Assembly (NCBI RefSeq): GCF_001936615.1
Contig: NZ_MLBF01000005.1
Span: 96,734-160,733, forward strand
From: Desulfosporosinus metallidurans
GTDB lineage: Bacteria > Bacillota > Desulfitobacteriia > Desulfitobacteriales > Desulfitobacteriaceae
Length of the DNA: 64,000 bases
Reading direction: 5' to 3'
The position numbers were made by a program, and so were the translations under genes. The notes beneath the pieces are model-generated. The model worked only from the letters and a program-made list of their open reading frames with translations. It was not told the origin of the DNA and ran no database searches. Positions 8,627 to 16,477 of this stretch are shown in pieces. The first letter of the stretch is position 1, and each line of letters begins with the position of its first letter.

Positions 8627-9942
8627 CTATTCCCTCTCAATCCTTTCCCAAAGAGTACGTTAGATAAATCGGCTTGGCGACGTACGAGCCTTGAACCATG
8701 AACAAGTTTTGGGCGAAAAATGTGAACCTTGGTTGAGGATTGCCATATCAAATACCAGTGACAGAGAGAATAAAGGATTAATAAACCCAATAGCCAGATT
8801 ACAACTCCAAACAACAGAGAATGCCCATTGAAATTGGACAGCAGTGCCGGTATAGCGGCATAAAGCCAAAGATGGGTATTGTAGAAGAGAAGTGGAATCT
8901 GACCAAAGTTCTCTAGGATTCCCCCTATTCTTGAGGTTTGTGGCAGTTTGTAAAAGAGGAAAAGCAATAAAAAGACAAGACCTAAATAAAGCAGAAAATA
9001 GTCTGGGCTCGGAGGGTATTTAGAAAGACCTATAAAGCCTTGGAACGTGCCATCGGGAAGAAGATAATCCCCTATTCCAGCGGAGCGGAAGATAAAGAAA
9101 AGGGCTAAACTACTAAAACCTGAAACAGCAAAACGTTTGGCCTCGTAGGCAACTCCACGCTCTTCCGCATAGGTGTGTCCATATAGCCACCCAAGGGTCA
9201 TCGGTAAAAGCCACGGGATGACGGGGAAATTATTATTCACTAAAAAGCTCGGCGAAAAAGGGACAGGTAAAACCAGAATCGTCTGCCAGGCCTGTTCTAT
9301 TGCTTGATGGAAGGGGAAGTTTCTGGTGAAACTGGAAAGAAACAATTGGCTCAATAAATAGAGGAGCCCAGATATTCCGAAAAGTTTCCAGGGGGAAATA
9401 TGGCGGCCCACTGAAAGAAAAAAGAACCCAATACCAATGGTAGATAAAACGCTCAAGGAAAAAAAAGTTCCCCAAGTAACGACGGAAAGTGATTTAGCTT
9501 GAATGAGCATGGGAAGATTAAAGGCGGGAGAAGCAATAAACACTTGCAACACAATAAGGAGCATTCCTCTGCGCCATAAATGATGATTGATACTGGAACT
9601 CGAAAGGCCCTTTAATTCGCGCTTTTTAATGGACAAGGCTAATACATACCCAGCGATAAAGAGAAAACCCGGTGCACAGAGACTCGACAAAAACATAACA
9701 ATTACAGCCAAGGCACTTGAGACACCTAGTGGATTAAAGGTTACAGCACCATTAACCAAGAGTGGTAATCCTTCATTGTTGATGCGTCCAGTACTCCAAA
9801 AGAACAAGGCATGGTCTAAGGCCATAAAGATCATTATTAAACCACGGGTACGGTCTAAAAATGGAAGTCTGCTGCTAGAATTACTTCCAATCGCTTCTAG
9901 ACTTTTAGCTTTAATATTCTTAGCAACAAAGCTTAAACTCAA
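8623..9942 (-). CDS. DUF1624/heparan-acetyltransferase-like membrane protein
   Basis: A 439-residue integral membrane protein with about ten to twelve helices. The N-terminal motif FLDRTRGLIMIFMALDHALF (about residues 27-46) matches the DUF1624/HGSNAT-like catalytic family, in which an Arg-Gly and a later Asp-His pair lie in the first helix. Such enzymes move acyl groups across membranes onto sugars or are relatives of OpgC-type transferases. It is the first gene of a three-gene operon with the PAP2 protein and the CWB2 surface protein, so acylation of a surface glycan is a reasonable guess. Start at ATG 9942; the function is inferred only. Confidence 0.7.
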   Translation of the reverse strand: MSLSFVAKNIKAKSLEAIGSNSSSRLPFLDRTRGLIMIFMALDHALFFWSTGRINNEGLPLLVNGAVTFNPLGVSSALAVIVMFLSSLCAPGFLFIAGYVLALSIKKRELKGLSSSSINHHLWRRGMLLIVLQVFIASPAFNLPMLIQAKSLSVVTWGTFFSLSVLSTIGIGFFFLSVGRHISPWKLFGISGLLYLLSQLFLSSFTRNFPFHQAIEQAWQTILVLPVPFSPSFLVNNNFPVIPWLLPMTLGWLYGHTYAEERGVAYEAKRFAVSGFSSLALFFIFRSAGIGDYLLPDGTFQGFIGLSKYPPSPDYFLLYLGLVFLLLFLFYKLPQTSRIGGILENFGQIPLLFYNTHLWLYAAIPALLSNFNGHSLLFGVVIWLLGLLILYSLCHWYLIWQSSTKVHIFRPKLVHGSRLVRRQADLSNVLFGKGLRGNR

Positions 9943-10095
9943 TTCAAACTATCCTTTCCCCGAACTCGATTTACAGTTATTTAAGATACTAACTGCTAAG
10001 TTCCTTAACGGTTCTTTCGCATAATTGGCACACCCAACATAATCCTATTGAAGTGCTAATTTCCTTTCTCAAGAAGGTATTGCTAAGAGCGCAAA

Positions 10096-10479
10096 TCAGT
10101 ACCTAATTGCCTCTTTCGGGAAACGCCTAAGTACGCTTCGGATGCGCGCGCCAAGCTCAAGCAAATTAAAGGGCTTGACGAGATAATCATCTACTCCAGC
10201 ATCTAATGCCATGATCCGGTCGGCTTCTCCCGATCTTCCTGTAAGCATGATAATCGGAATTGAACTCGATTTCCGAACATATTTGCATATTTCTAAACCA
10301 CTAACGTCCGGCAGCATCCAATCTAGCAAGATGAGTTTTGGTGCTTGGTTTTTGATTAACTTTAGACCATCCATTCCAATTGAAGCCGTAAGAACGTCAA
10401 ATCCCTCTTGCACAAGATAATCACGCACTAATTCCAGTATTGCAGGGTCATCATCAACCAACACGATTTTTCCTTCCAT
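10096..10479 (-). CDS. Receiver-only response regulator
   Basis: A 127-residue single-domain CheY-like protein: acidic pair VDDD (residues 8-11), phospho-acceptor Asp in LLDWMLPDVSGLEI (about 54), a Thr in MLTGRSGE, and the conserved Lys in DDYLVKPF. OmpR-type regulators continue into a winged helix; this one stops shortly after the linker sequence RIRSVLRRFPKE, which is the usual receiver-to-DNA-binding linker, so it looks like a regulator that lost its output domain. A paralogue begins at 130 on the left edge. The partner kinase is not adjacent; the Met-rich kinase at 12402 is the nearest candidate. Confidence 0.87.
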   Translation of the reverse strand: MEGKIVLVDDDPAILELVRDYLVQEGFDVLTASIGMDGLKLIKNQAPKLILLDWMLPDVSGLEICKYVRKSSSIPIIMLTGRSGEADRIMALDAGVDDYLVKPFNLLELGARIRSVLRRFPKEAIRY

Positions 10480-10689
10480 GGTTCTAACTCCTTTCTTTCC
10501 TTCTTTTGTTGGATGTTTAAGTTCTAATATAAAAGCCAGAACTGACTGTTACTCTGTTGGTGCTGCTGGCTAATGATTTACTTACAATATTATAATATCG
10601 TAAGTAAAAACAATTCTAGCATACACAAGGGTTATGAATCTCAAATGAATTAATTGTGAAAAGAATGTTAAGATCAGGTTTTTCATGAG

Positions 10690-10743
10690 ACTGAATTTAT
10701 CGTCAAACTTCCTAAAGATATAAAAGATAAAAGCTATGGTTGA
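10690..10743 (+). pseudogene. Remnant: 3' tail of a histidine kinase
   Basis: In frame this reads TEFIVKLPKDIKDKSYG then stop. The end of the intact kinase at 12402-13790 reads TEFIVKLPKEQKESED then stop. In both places the stop codon lies within a terminator-type hairpin followed by a SHOCT-gene tail. The rest of the duplicated kinase is gone. This is direct evidence of a deleted paralogous two-component locus. Confidence 0.75.
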
Positions 10744-10770
10744 AGATAAAATCCTCAGCCATAGCTTTTT
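10729..10770. terminator. Hairpin terminator after the kinase remnant
   Basis: Long imperfect inverted repeat AAAAGCTATGG...CCATAGCTTTT ending in a T-run. It can act in both directions. It is equivalent in position to the terminator at 13778-13806. Confidence 0.75.
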
Positions 10771-10779
10771 ACTTTCTTC

Positions 10780-10812
10780 TTATTTACCATCTAAAACCTG
10801 TTTTCGGCTTCT
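10780..10812 (-). pseudogene. Remnant: 3' tail of a SHOCT-domain gene
   Basis: On the minus strand this reads SRKQVLDGK then stop, matching the C-terminus SRKQDLEGK of the intact SHOCT protein at 13816-14085. Only the last ten codons survive. Together with the kinase tail it shows that kinase plus convergent SHOCT gene were duplicated as a unit and then deleted. Confidence 0.65.
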
Positions 10813-10820
10813 CCACAGTC

Positions 10821-10875
10821 TCTTCACAATTTTTTCACATTTCATTCATATAACATTCATAACTAATGATTATAA
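10821..10875 (+). promoter_or_regulatory. Promoter with TTCA-type direct repeats
   Basis: Several TTCAC/TTCAT units occur at about 10-base spacing (TTCACAATTTTTTCAC, TTCATTCAT, ATTCATAA), followed by TATAAT at about 10870-10875. A closely similar array precedes the DUF2680-like gene at 14292-14338. Direct repeats with one-turn spacing are typical sites for OmpR-family regulators, so the adjacent regulator (11708-12400) is the natural candidate. Confidence 0.55.
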
Positions 10876-10986
10876 TAGACAGACATGATACAATTAGGAT
10901 ATTATAATATATTAAGAATATGATAACTTAAAAAATGCCTTTGAATCAGGGGCCTCTATTTATTCATGAGAAAGGAGAAACTTTAT

Positions 10987-11076
10987 TTGAAAATCTTAAT
11001 TACAGTTATCATGGTCGTTTTAGGTCTTATCGCGTATCAATCACTACAGCCCGTTAATGGGGAGGACATAAAGTGA
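10987..11076 (+). CDS. Small membrane peptide, 29 residues
   Basis: A short ORF starting at TTG 10987 with AGGAG nine bases upstream. It encodes one hydrophobic helix (KILITVIMVVLGLIAYQSL) and a short polar tail. Its stop overlaps the GTG start of the TPR gene as GTGA, a classic translational-coupling arrangement. I do not recognise a family. It may be a leader peptide or a small membrane partner of the TPR protein. Confidence 0.5.
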   Translation: MKILITVIMVVLGLIAYQSLQPVNGEDIK

Positions 11077-11687
11077 TTAACAAAAATAAAAAAAAACCAA
11101 TTAAAGCCATAGTTCTTACAATTTTGCTAACCATTTGTTTAGTTGGTGCAGGGGCCGAATATTTCTTCGGTGGTACTTCTACAATCCCTTCCTCGTCTTC
11201 TAGTAACAGTGATTATAATAGCTTTAAAAATCAGGTAAATGCTCTAAACCAACAGTTAAAATCAAACCCTAATGATATTTCACTCCAACAGGATTTAGGT
11301 AATGCCTATTATGATTTGGCTGCTGTAGCTCAAAATGTTGCACCGACTGAAGCGAGAGAAGATTATATGCTAGCGATTAAATACTACCAAAATGTTCTCA
11401 ATACTAAGCAGGATATCAATGTATTAACGGATATGGCTACTGCGGCCTTCTTTAGTGGGCAAAATGATTTGGCCGAAAAAAGCTTTAAAGAAGCCTTGAC
11501 CCAGAAACCGGATTTTCAACAGGCAATGTTCAATTATGGGGTTTTCCTTTCGGAAGTCAAAAAGGACTACTCAACAGCTATTAGTGTCTGGCAGACTGCA
11601 TTGGACAAAGAACCAAATGGTTCTAATGCTGATCGTCTAAGACAACTTATCCCTCAGGCTAAAGATATGCAGGCTAACCAGCAATAA
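11073..11687 (+). CDS. Membrane-anchored TPR protein
   Basis: A 204-residue protein with an N-terminal transmembrane anchor (about residues 10-30), a Ser-rich linker, and two to three tetratricopeptide repeats between about 50 and 190 (GNAYYDLA, ATAAFFSGQNDLAEKSFKEA, NYGVFLSEVKKDYSTAI). The start is GTG 11073 with GGAGG at 11061-11065. TPR proteins of this type act as scaffolds outside the membrane, for example in cytochrome assembly, but no such genes are adjacent. It lies 20 bp before the response regulator and is probably co-transcribed with the two-component system. Confidence 0.8.
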   Translation: MINKNKKKPIKAIVLTILLTICLVGAGAEYFFGGTSTIPSSSSSNSDYNSFKNQVNALNQQLKSNPNDISLQQDLGNAYYDLAAVAQNVAPTEAREDYMLAIKYYQNVLNTKQDINVLTDMATAAFFSGQNDLAEKSFKEALTQKPDFQQAMFNYGVFLSEVKKDYSTAISVWQTALDKEPNGSNADRLRQLIPQAKDMQANQQ

Positions 11688-11707
11688 ACAAAGGAGTTTC
11701 GAAATCT

Positions 11708-12400
11708 ATGAAGATTTTAGTAGTGGATGATGAGAAAAAAATCACAGCTGTGCTCAAAGCCTATCTCCAACAAGACGGGTTTCGGGTCAGCACTGCCCTT
11801 AACGGTAATGTCGCTCTAACCATGTTTAAAGAAAACCCCTTCGACTTACTCCTCCTTGATTTAATGCTCCCTGGAATGTCAGGAATAGAGATCTGCCACG
11901 AGATCCGCAAAATATCCTCTGTCCCCATTATCATGCTCACCGCTCGAGTCGAAGAAGAGGACCGCATCCGAGGATTAAATATCGGTGCAGATGATTACAT
12001 AACTAAACCCTTTAGCCCTCGTGAAGTGGTCGCCCGTGTCCGAGCCGTTCTACGACGCATTAATAACGAAACCTCACCGCTTGCGAACGTGATCTCCTAT
12101 GATAATGGCCTCACTATTGATAACCTACAATATAAAATTCTGCTTCACGATCAGGAGGTCCATTTAACCCCCTCCGAGCATAAGATCCTTGGTGCCTTGG
12201 CGAAGCACCCCGGGCGAGTGTTATCTCGAAGTCAGTTGGTGAAAATTGTTCAAGGACACGACTTTGATGGAGATGATCGCGTGATTGATGTCCATATTAA
12301 GAAGATCCGCCAAAAAATCGAAACCACCCCTAGCGATCCTCAAATCATTCTGACCGTTTTCGGTATCGGTTACAAGTTTAATCCAAGTGCGGGGGGATAA
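11708..12400 (+). CDS. OmpR/PhoB-family response regulator
   Basis: A 230-residue DNA-binding regulator. The receiver domain (1-120) has VDDE at 6-9, phospho-acceptor Asp in LLLDLMLPGMSG (about 52) and the Lys in DDYITKPF. The winged helix (about 130-228) is typical (HLTPSEHKILGALAKHPGRV, DVHIKKIRQKIE, VFGIGYKF). The stop is one base before the kinase ATG, so regulator and kinase are coupled. Probable targets are its own upstream region and the DUF2680-like gene, which share the repeat array described at 10821 and 14292. Confidence 0.93.
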   Translation: MKILVVDDEKKITAVLKAYLQQDGFRVSTALNGNVALTMFKENPFDLLLLDLMLPGMSGIEICHEIRKISSVPIIMLTARVEEEDRIRGLNIGADDYITKPFSPREVVARVRAVLRRINNETSPLANVISYDNGLTIDNLQYKILLHDQEVHLTPSEHKILGALAKHPGRVLSRSQLVKIVQGHDFDGDDRVIDVHIKKIRQKIETTPSDPQIILTVFGIGYKFNPSAGG

Positions 12401-12401
12401 G

Positions 12402-13790
12402 ATGCGCAAAAAACTATTTATCTCCACGTTGCTCATCGTGCTTATCACCCTAACCTTCAGCATGCTTTCCGTCCATCTCGTCTTCCAACAACAATTTACT
12501 GATTATCTAACCAAAACAAACGAAACAATCTTGGAAGAGTTACCTTCTCGTCTAAGCGCCCTTTATCTGAGTAAGGGCACTTGGGATCCCGCCTCTCTGA
12601 ATGAAGTAAGCCAAGCCCTCCCGGTCGGTACAATTGTCACGCTGACTGATCCGAACGGCAAGTTTATTGCCACGTTAAACAGCTCTAGGGGAAGCATGAT
12701 GCAACACGGTCCTGGCGGAATGGGAATGGGAATGTCCTCCTCCCCCATCACAAAATGGAAAACAAAGACCATAACTGTGTTTGGACCTCTCGGGACTTTA
12801 GCCACTGCACTGGTTCGCTACCCAGCGACCGCCCAGATTCTCAATCCCCAAGATGTCCTCTTCCAATCCTCAGTCTTTCGTTCTCTACTTTTTGCTGCAG
12901 GCTTAGCGCTTCTATTTGGGATTATCCTCAGTTTCTTCACAAGCCGCCGACTGGTCGCTCCGTTGAAGCGTTTAATGCAAGCCGCCGAACGTATCGGTCA
13001 GGGACACCTTGATGAACACATTTCCCTTCGTTCTAAAGACGAGGTAGGGCAATTGGCGAATGCTTTTAACACAATGGCCCACAATTTGGAACGTCAAGAG
13101 ACTCTCCGCAAACAATTCACCGCCGATATCGCCCATGAGCTTCGTACACCTTTAACCTCGATCAAAAGTTATATTGAAGCCTTCCAAGACGGCGTCCTTC
13201 CTGCCGATCAAGAAAATCTTTCCTCCATTCATGAGGAAATTGACCGCTTAGTAGACCTGTCCAACGACCTTAAAGACTTAAACGTGGCGGAAATGGGCGC
13301 TTTAAAGCTAAACTTAGGACCTGTGAACTTAAACCACCTTCTTGAAAAAATCATCCATAGCCTCCATCCGCTCATCCAAGAAAAGGAATTGACTCTGAAT
13401 TTGAACGCTCCAGAAGAACCCGTGACTACGTCCGGAGATGAGCGCCTTCTCACCCGCCTCTTTTACAATCTAGTTCACAATGCCTATCAGTACACGGAAA
13501 ACGGCGGTCTGGTATCCGTCACACTTACGCAAACATCAAATGTTACAGAAGTCCGAATCCTAAACACAGGTATCGGCATCTCTGAAGAAGATCTCCCTTT
13601 TATATTCGAGCGCTTTTATCGTACTGACAAATCTCGAACACGTGAGACCGGGGGAACCGGAATTGGTCTGGCTCTGGTTCATCAGATCACGGCCCTTCAT
13701 CAAGGCAACATCACCGTACAGAGTAAAGTCGGGCAAGCGACTGAATTTATTGTTAAACTTCCTAAAGAGCAAAAAGAGAGTGAGGATTAA
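12402..13790 (+). CDS. Sensor histidine kinase with Met-rich sensor loop
   Basis: Membrane kinase of 462 residues. There are two helices (about 5-27 and 160-182) and between them an extracytoplasmic sensor with a striking Met/Gly patch (MMQHGPGGMGMGMSSS). HAMP follows, then the H-box HELRTP, an N-box with NAYQYTENG, and ATP-binding glycines in GTGIGLALV. I chose ATG 12402 because it directly follows the regulator stop. Met-rich loops commonly bind Cu(I) or Ag(I), and the neighbouring proteins at 13816 and 14401 are also Met/Gly/His-rich, so metal sensing is a fair inference. Its TAA stop lies in the loop of the terminator hairpin. Confidence 0.9.
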   Translation: MRKKLFISTLLIVLITLTFSMLSVHLVFQQQFTDYLTKTNETILEELPSRLSALYLSKGTWDPASLNEVSQALPVGTIVTLTDPNGKFIATLNSSRGSMMQHGPGGMGMGMSSSPITKWKTKTITVFGPLGTLATALVRYPATAQILNPQDVLFQSSVFRSLLFAAGLALLFGIILSFFTSRRLVAPLKRLMQAAERIGQGHLDEHISLRSKDEVGQLANAFNTMAHNLERQETLRKQFTADIAHELRTPLTSIKSYIEAFQDGVLPADQENLSSIHEEIDRLVDLSNDLKDLNVAEMGALKLNLGPVNLNHLLEKIIHSLHPLIQEKELTLNLNAPEEPVTTSGDERLLTRLFYNLVHNAYQYTENGGLVSVTLTQTSNVTEVRILNTGIGISEEDLPFIFERFYRTDKSRTRETGGTGIGLALVHQITALHQGNITVQSKVGQATEFIVKLPKEQKESED

Positions 13791-13806
13791 ATCCTCACTC
13801 CTTTTA
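13778..13806. terminator. Bidirectional terminator between kinase and SHOCT genes
   Basis: Perfect 10-bp stem GAGTGAGGAT / ATCCTCACTC whose 3-base loop is the kinase stop codon TAA. It is followed by CTTTT on the plus strand and preceded by a weaker A-run for the opposite strand. It separates two convergent genes. Confidence 0.75.
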
Positions 13807-13815
13807 ACTTTCTAC

Positions 13816-14085
13816 TCATTTACCCTCTAAATCCTGTTTCCGACTTTGATATTCGGCGGAATCTATCTCCCCACGTGCATAGCGTTCACGGAGGATATCC
13901 ATACCACTCTGATTACTAAGTGCTCCTGTCCGAACCTGCGGGGTAGAACGACGAAATACATAGATACCTAGCAAAACAATAGCAAACCCCATGATCAGAG
14001 GCATTAACATACCCATCCAACCATAAATACCATTTCCATAACCCCATCCACCCATCATGTAATTGTTACCCCAATGCCCCATCAT
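13816..14085 (-). CDS. Small membrane protein with C-terminal SHOCT domain
   Basis: An 89-residue protein. The N-terminus is rich in Met, Gly, His and Trp (MMGHWGNNYMMGGWGYG), followed by one transmembrane helix (about 30-50). The C-terminal SHOCT motif is DILRERYARGEIDSAEYQSR. SHOCT is a short oligomerisation domain found at the ends of many bacterial membrane proteins. It is convergent with the Met-rich kinase; a relic of a second copy is at 10780-10812. A role in metal (copper) stress is suggested by composition and neighbours but not shown. Confidence 0.8.
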   Translation of the reverse strand: MMGHWGNNYMMGGWGYGNGIYGWMGMLMPLIMGFAIVLLGIYVFRRSTPQVRTGALSNQSGMDILRERYARGEIDSAEYQSRKQDLEGK

Positions 14086-14291
14086 ATAAATTCCCCCTTT
14101 GAGCTACAGCTTCATTTCGCTTGGTTTTGCTGTTTCTCTATGGCCTTAGTGTATATCTCGGATAAGAAAAACCCATGAATAATTTGTGAATTTCTTATGA
14201 AGAAGGAGCCCTGATTTATTAATCAGAGTACTTTCTTGATCAAATGGCCAAAACATCATATGAACAACTCATTAAAGCTCTGTGAATCTCT

Positions 14292-14355
14292 GATCTTCAC
14301 TGTCTTTTCACACTTCATTCATCTGAAATTCATAACCTTTGTTTATACTATAATT
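14292..14355 (+). promoter_or_regulatory. Promoter with TTCA-type direct repeats
   Basis: An array of TTCAC/TTCAT/ATTCATAA units matches the one at 10821-10864, followed by TATACTATAAT near 14344-14354 as a likely -10 region and AAGGAGG at 14382-14388 before ATG 14401. The conserved array is probably bound by the regulator at 11708-12400. Confidence 0.6.
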
Positions 14356-14400
14356 GCCCCGGTTTAGATTATTATAATATTTTAAGGAGGTCATGTCTTA

Positions 14401-14892
14401 ATGAAAAAGAAACTTGCCGCTGGGATCCTCACTGCATCCCTCTTGATCGGTGGAGCCACAACAGCCTTTGCGGCTACCGATTCAACAGCCCTCACTGACA
14501 TCAAAGCTCTGTACCAACAAACGTTTGGCATTCAGAAACAAATCCTGCAGAAAGAAGTTGAGTCTGGCGCAGTAACCCAAGACCAAGCTAATTCTATCCA
14601 GAGCATGATGGATCTTCGTCAAAAATACCAAGAGCAAGCACTAGATAGCGGGCAGATCATGGGCCCAGGCATGGGTGGAATGGGTCGTCATGGCTACATG
14701 GGCACCACTGGTCAGCCACTTACGGCGGACCAGCAAAAGGCCTTGAATGATTTCATGGCACAACGCCTAAAACTGCAACAAGATGCCCTTGCCAACGGCA
14801 CCCTTGTTCCTGGCATGGGAATGGGCGGCTACGGACGCTGGGGCGGCTACGTACCTAGCACAGTTCCCGCGCCTGCCACGAGCACCAACTAA
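14401..14892 (+). CDS. Secreted DUF2680-like protein, Met/Gly-rich
   Basis: A 163-residue exported protein with a signal peptide ending at TAFA (residues 1-24). The following helical part (30-85; ALYQQTFGIQKQILQKEVE and SMMDLRQKYQEQAL) resembles the YckD/DUF2680 family. Two Gly/Met patches (GPGMGGMGRHGYMG and VPGMGMGGYGRWGGY) flank a second helical segment. An AAGGAGG ribosome binding site precedes ATG 14401. Expression is probably controlled by the adjacent two-component system. Its composition parallels the kinase sensor loop and the SHOCT protein, which suggests a metal-binding extracytoplasmic role; this is inference. Confidence 0.8.
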   Translation: MKKKLAAGILTASLLIGGATTAFAATDSTALTDIKALYQQTFGIQKQILQKEVESGAVTQDQANSIQSMMDLRQKYQEQALDSGQIMGPGMGGMGRHGYMGTTGQPLTADQQKALNDFMAQRLKLQQDALANGTLVPGMGMGGYGRWGGYVPSTVPAPATSTN

Positions 14893-14951
14893 CCCACACT
14901 TCTAACCGGGGCCAACCTTTTTACTTAATTTCTGAATATCTCACTTATTTT

Positions 14952-14976
14952 ATCCCTTGAGTCTTTCTCAAGGGAT
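14952..14976 (+). terminator. Terminator after DUF2680-like gene
   Basis: Perfect 10-bp inverted repeat ATCCCTTGAG / CTCAAGGGAT with a 5-base loop TCTTT, 60 bp after the stop codon. Confidence 0.75.
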
Positions 14977-15254
14977 ACTTATTATCCACCTGTATTGATT
15001 TCCTCACTTTTTTCGGTTACCCAACCATAGGGAGCTCTTTATTATTGCAAGCAAAAAATGGCCTCAGCGAAAATGGGGTCTCAAATTAAACTACAAGTGG
15101 ATCCTTTTTTCATTATCGTACAAAGCGTTGACACACCGAGCATAAACACTTTCCCTTAAAGTCTAGAGTTGCAATAATTTCAGACCTAGTAAAATGTGAA
15201 TATCGCAACTCGCAGATATTTGATAATATAATTTTGAATGTAGGGTATAAAAAC
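14977..15254. other. Intergenic region before the polysaccharide cluster
   Basis: Non-coding stretch that must hold the promoter of the UDP-galactopyranose mutase operon; an AT-rich segment TTTGATAATATAATT lies at about 15219-15233. No gene was found in it. Confidence 0.4.
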
Positions 15255-16418
15255 ATGAAAAAAAAAGAAATGTATGATTGTCTTGTCGTCGGTTGCGGCA
15301 TAGCAGGCACAGTTATAGCGCGTGAACTTGCTGAACGGGCAGGTAAAAAAGTGCTGATCCTTGAGATGTGCGACCATATAAGCGGGAATGCTTATGATCT
15401 TCTCAGTGAGAGCGGAATTTTTGTACATCAATTTGGCCCTCATATCTTTCATACGGACAGCAAAAGAGTCTTCGATTATCTCTCTCGGTTCACACAATGG
15501 CGGAATTACTCCCACGAGGTAGTGGGCGATATACACGGGCAGCTAATGCCAATTCCTTTTAATCTAAATTCGCTTCATTTGGCCTTTGAGCCTTGCAAAG
15601 CAGCGCGTATAGAGCAAAAGCTGATCGCCATCTATGGCCTCGGAAGCAAGGTACCCATCTTGGATCTTCGCCAACAGCCCGATACAGAACTTGCGGAAAT
15701 CGCGGATTTCATATACAACAACATCTTTTTATATTACACGCAAAAGCAATGGGGACTGGCTCCCGACGAAATCGATTCTTTGGTTACCGCCCGCGTCCCT
15801 GTATTTATCTCATATGATAACCGCTACTTTCAGGACACTTATCAGGGTATCCCTGCCAAGAGCTATACTTCACTCTTCGAGCACATGTTAAATCACCCCA
15901 ATATAGAGCTCAAACTTAATTCCGATGCTCGCAGGCTGCTCCGGCTGGAATCCGGGGAAGTGTTTTTTGACGGTTCCCCGTTCAACGGCACCGTAATATA
16001 CTCAGGACCGGTAGACGAACTGTTTGACTGCCGGTACGGGCACCTGCCGTACCGGACTTTAGATTTTGTCTTTGAAACACACAATACTACATGGTACCAG
16101 CCCAAGGGGACTGTGAATTATCCTGTTGACCGCGAATATACCCGTATAACCGAATTCAAACACCTCACTGGACAGGCTCTGGACGGACGAACTACTATAG
16201 TCAAAGAATATCCACGGGCCTATACGGGCGCTGACAGCGAGACCCCCTATTACCCAATCCAAAATCCTGAAAATCTCACCCTTTATGAGCGATACCGGAA
16301 ACTTACCGACGAATTTCCACAATTCCACTTACTGGGCAGGCTTGCGGAGTACAAATACTACAACATGGACGCCATAGTTAAGAAGGCTTTGGAGCTTGCC
16401 GACACCTTAATAAAGTAA
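15255..16418 (+). CDS. glf: UDP-galactopyranose mutase
   Basis: A flavoenzyme that interconverts UDP-galactopyranose and UDP-galactofuranose. The FAD-binding Rossmann motif VVGCGIAGTVIAREL is at about residues 10-24, with HISGNAYD, FGPHIFHT and the FNLNSLHLAF region downstream. Later motifs (GTVNYPVDREYTRITEFKH; LLGRLAEYKYYNMDAIVKKAL) are typical of the family C-terminus. Length is normal at about 387 residues. I prefer ATG 15255; a TTG at 15234 would add seven residues. It is first in a four-gene cluster with two GT2 transferases and a flippase-like protein, so galactofuranose is probably built into a surface glycan. Confidence 0.93.
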   Translation: MKKKEMYDCLVVGCGIAGTVIARELAERAGKKVLILEMCDHISGNAYDLLSESGIFVHQFGPHIFHTDSKRVFDYLSRFTQWRNYSHEVVGDIHGQLMPIPFNLNSLHLAFEPCKAARIEQKLIAIYGLGSKVPILDLRQQPDTELAEIADFIYNNIFLYYTQKQWGLAPDEIDSLVTARVPVFISYDNRYFQDTYQGIPAKSYTSLFEHMLNHPNIELKLNSDARRLLRLESGEVFFDGSPFNGTVIYSGPVDELFDCRYGHLPYRTLDFVFETHNTTWYQPKGTVNYPVDREYTRITEFKHLTGQALDGRTTIVKEYPRAYTGADSETPYYPIQNPENLTLYERYRKLTDEFPQFHLLGRLAEYKYYNMDAIVKKALELADTLIK

Positions 16419-16477
16419 TGAGTTTAGTCTTCTTATTTTATTTTTTGCCGACTCAAAGCTTCAGATCGGAGGAAAGA

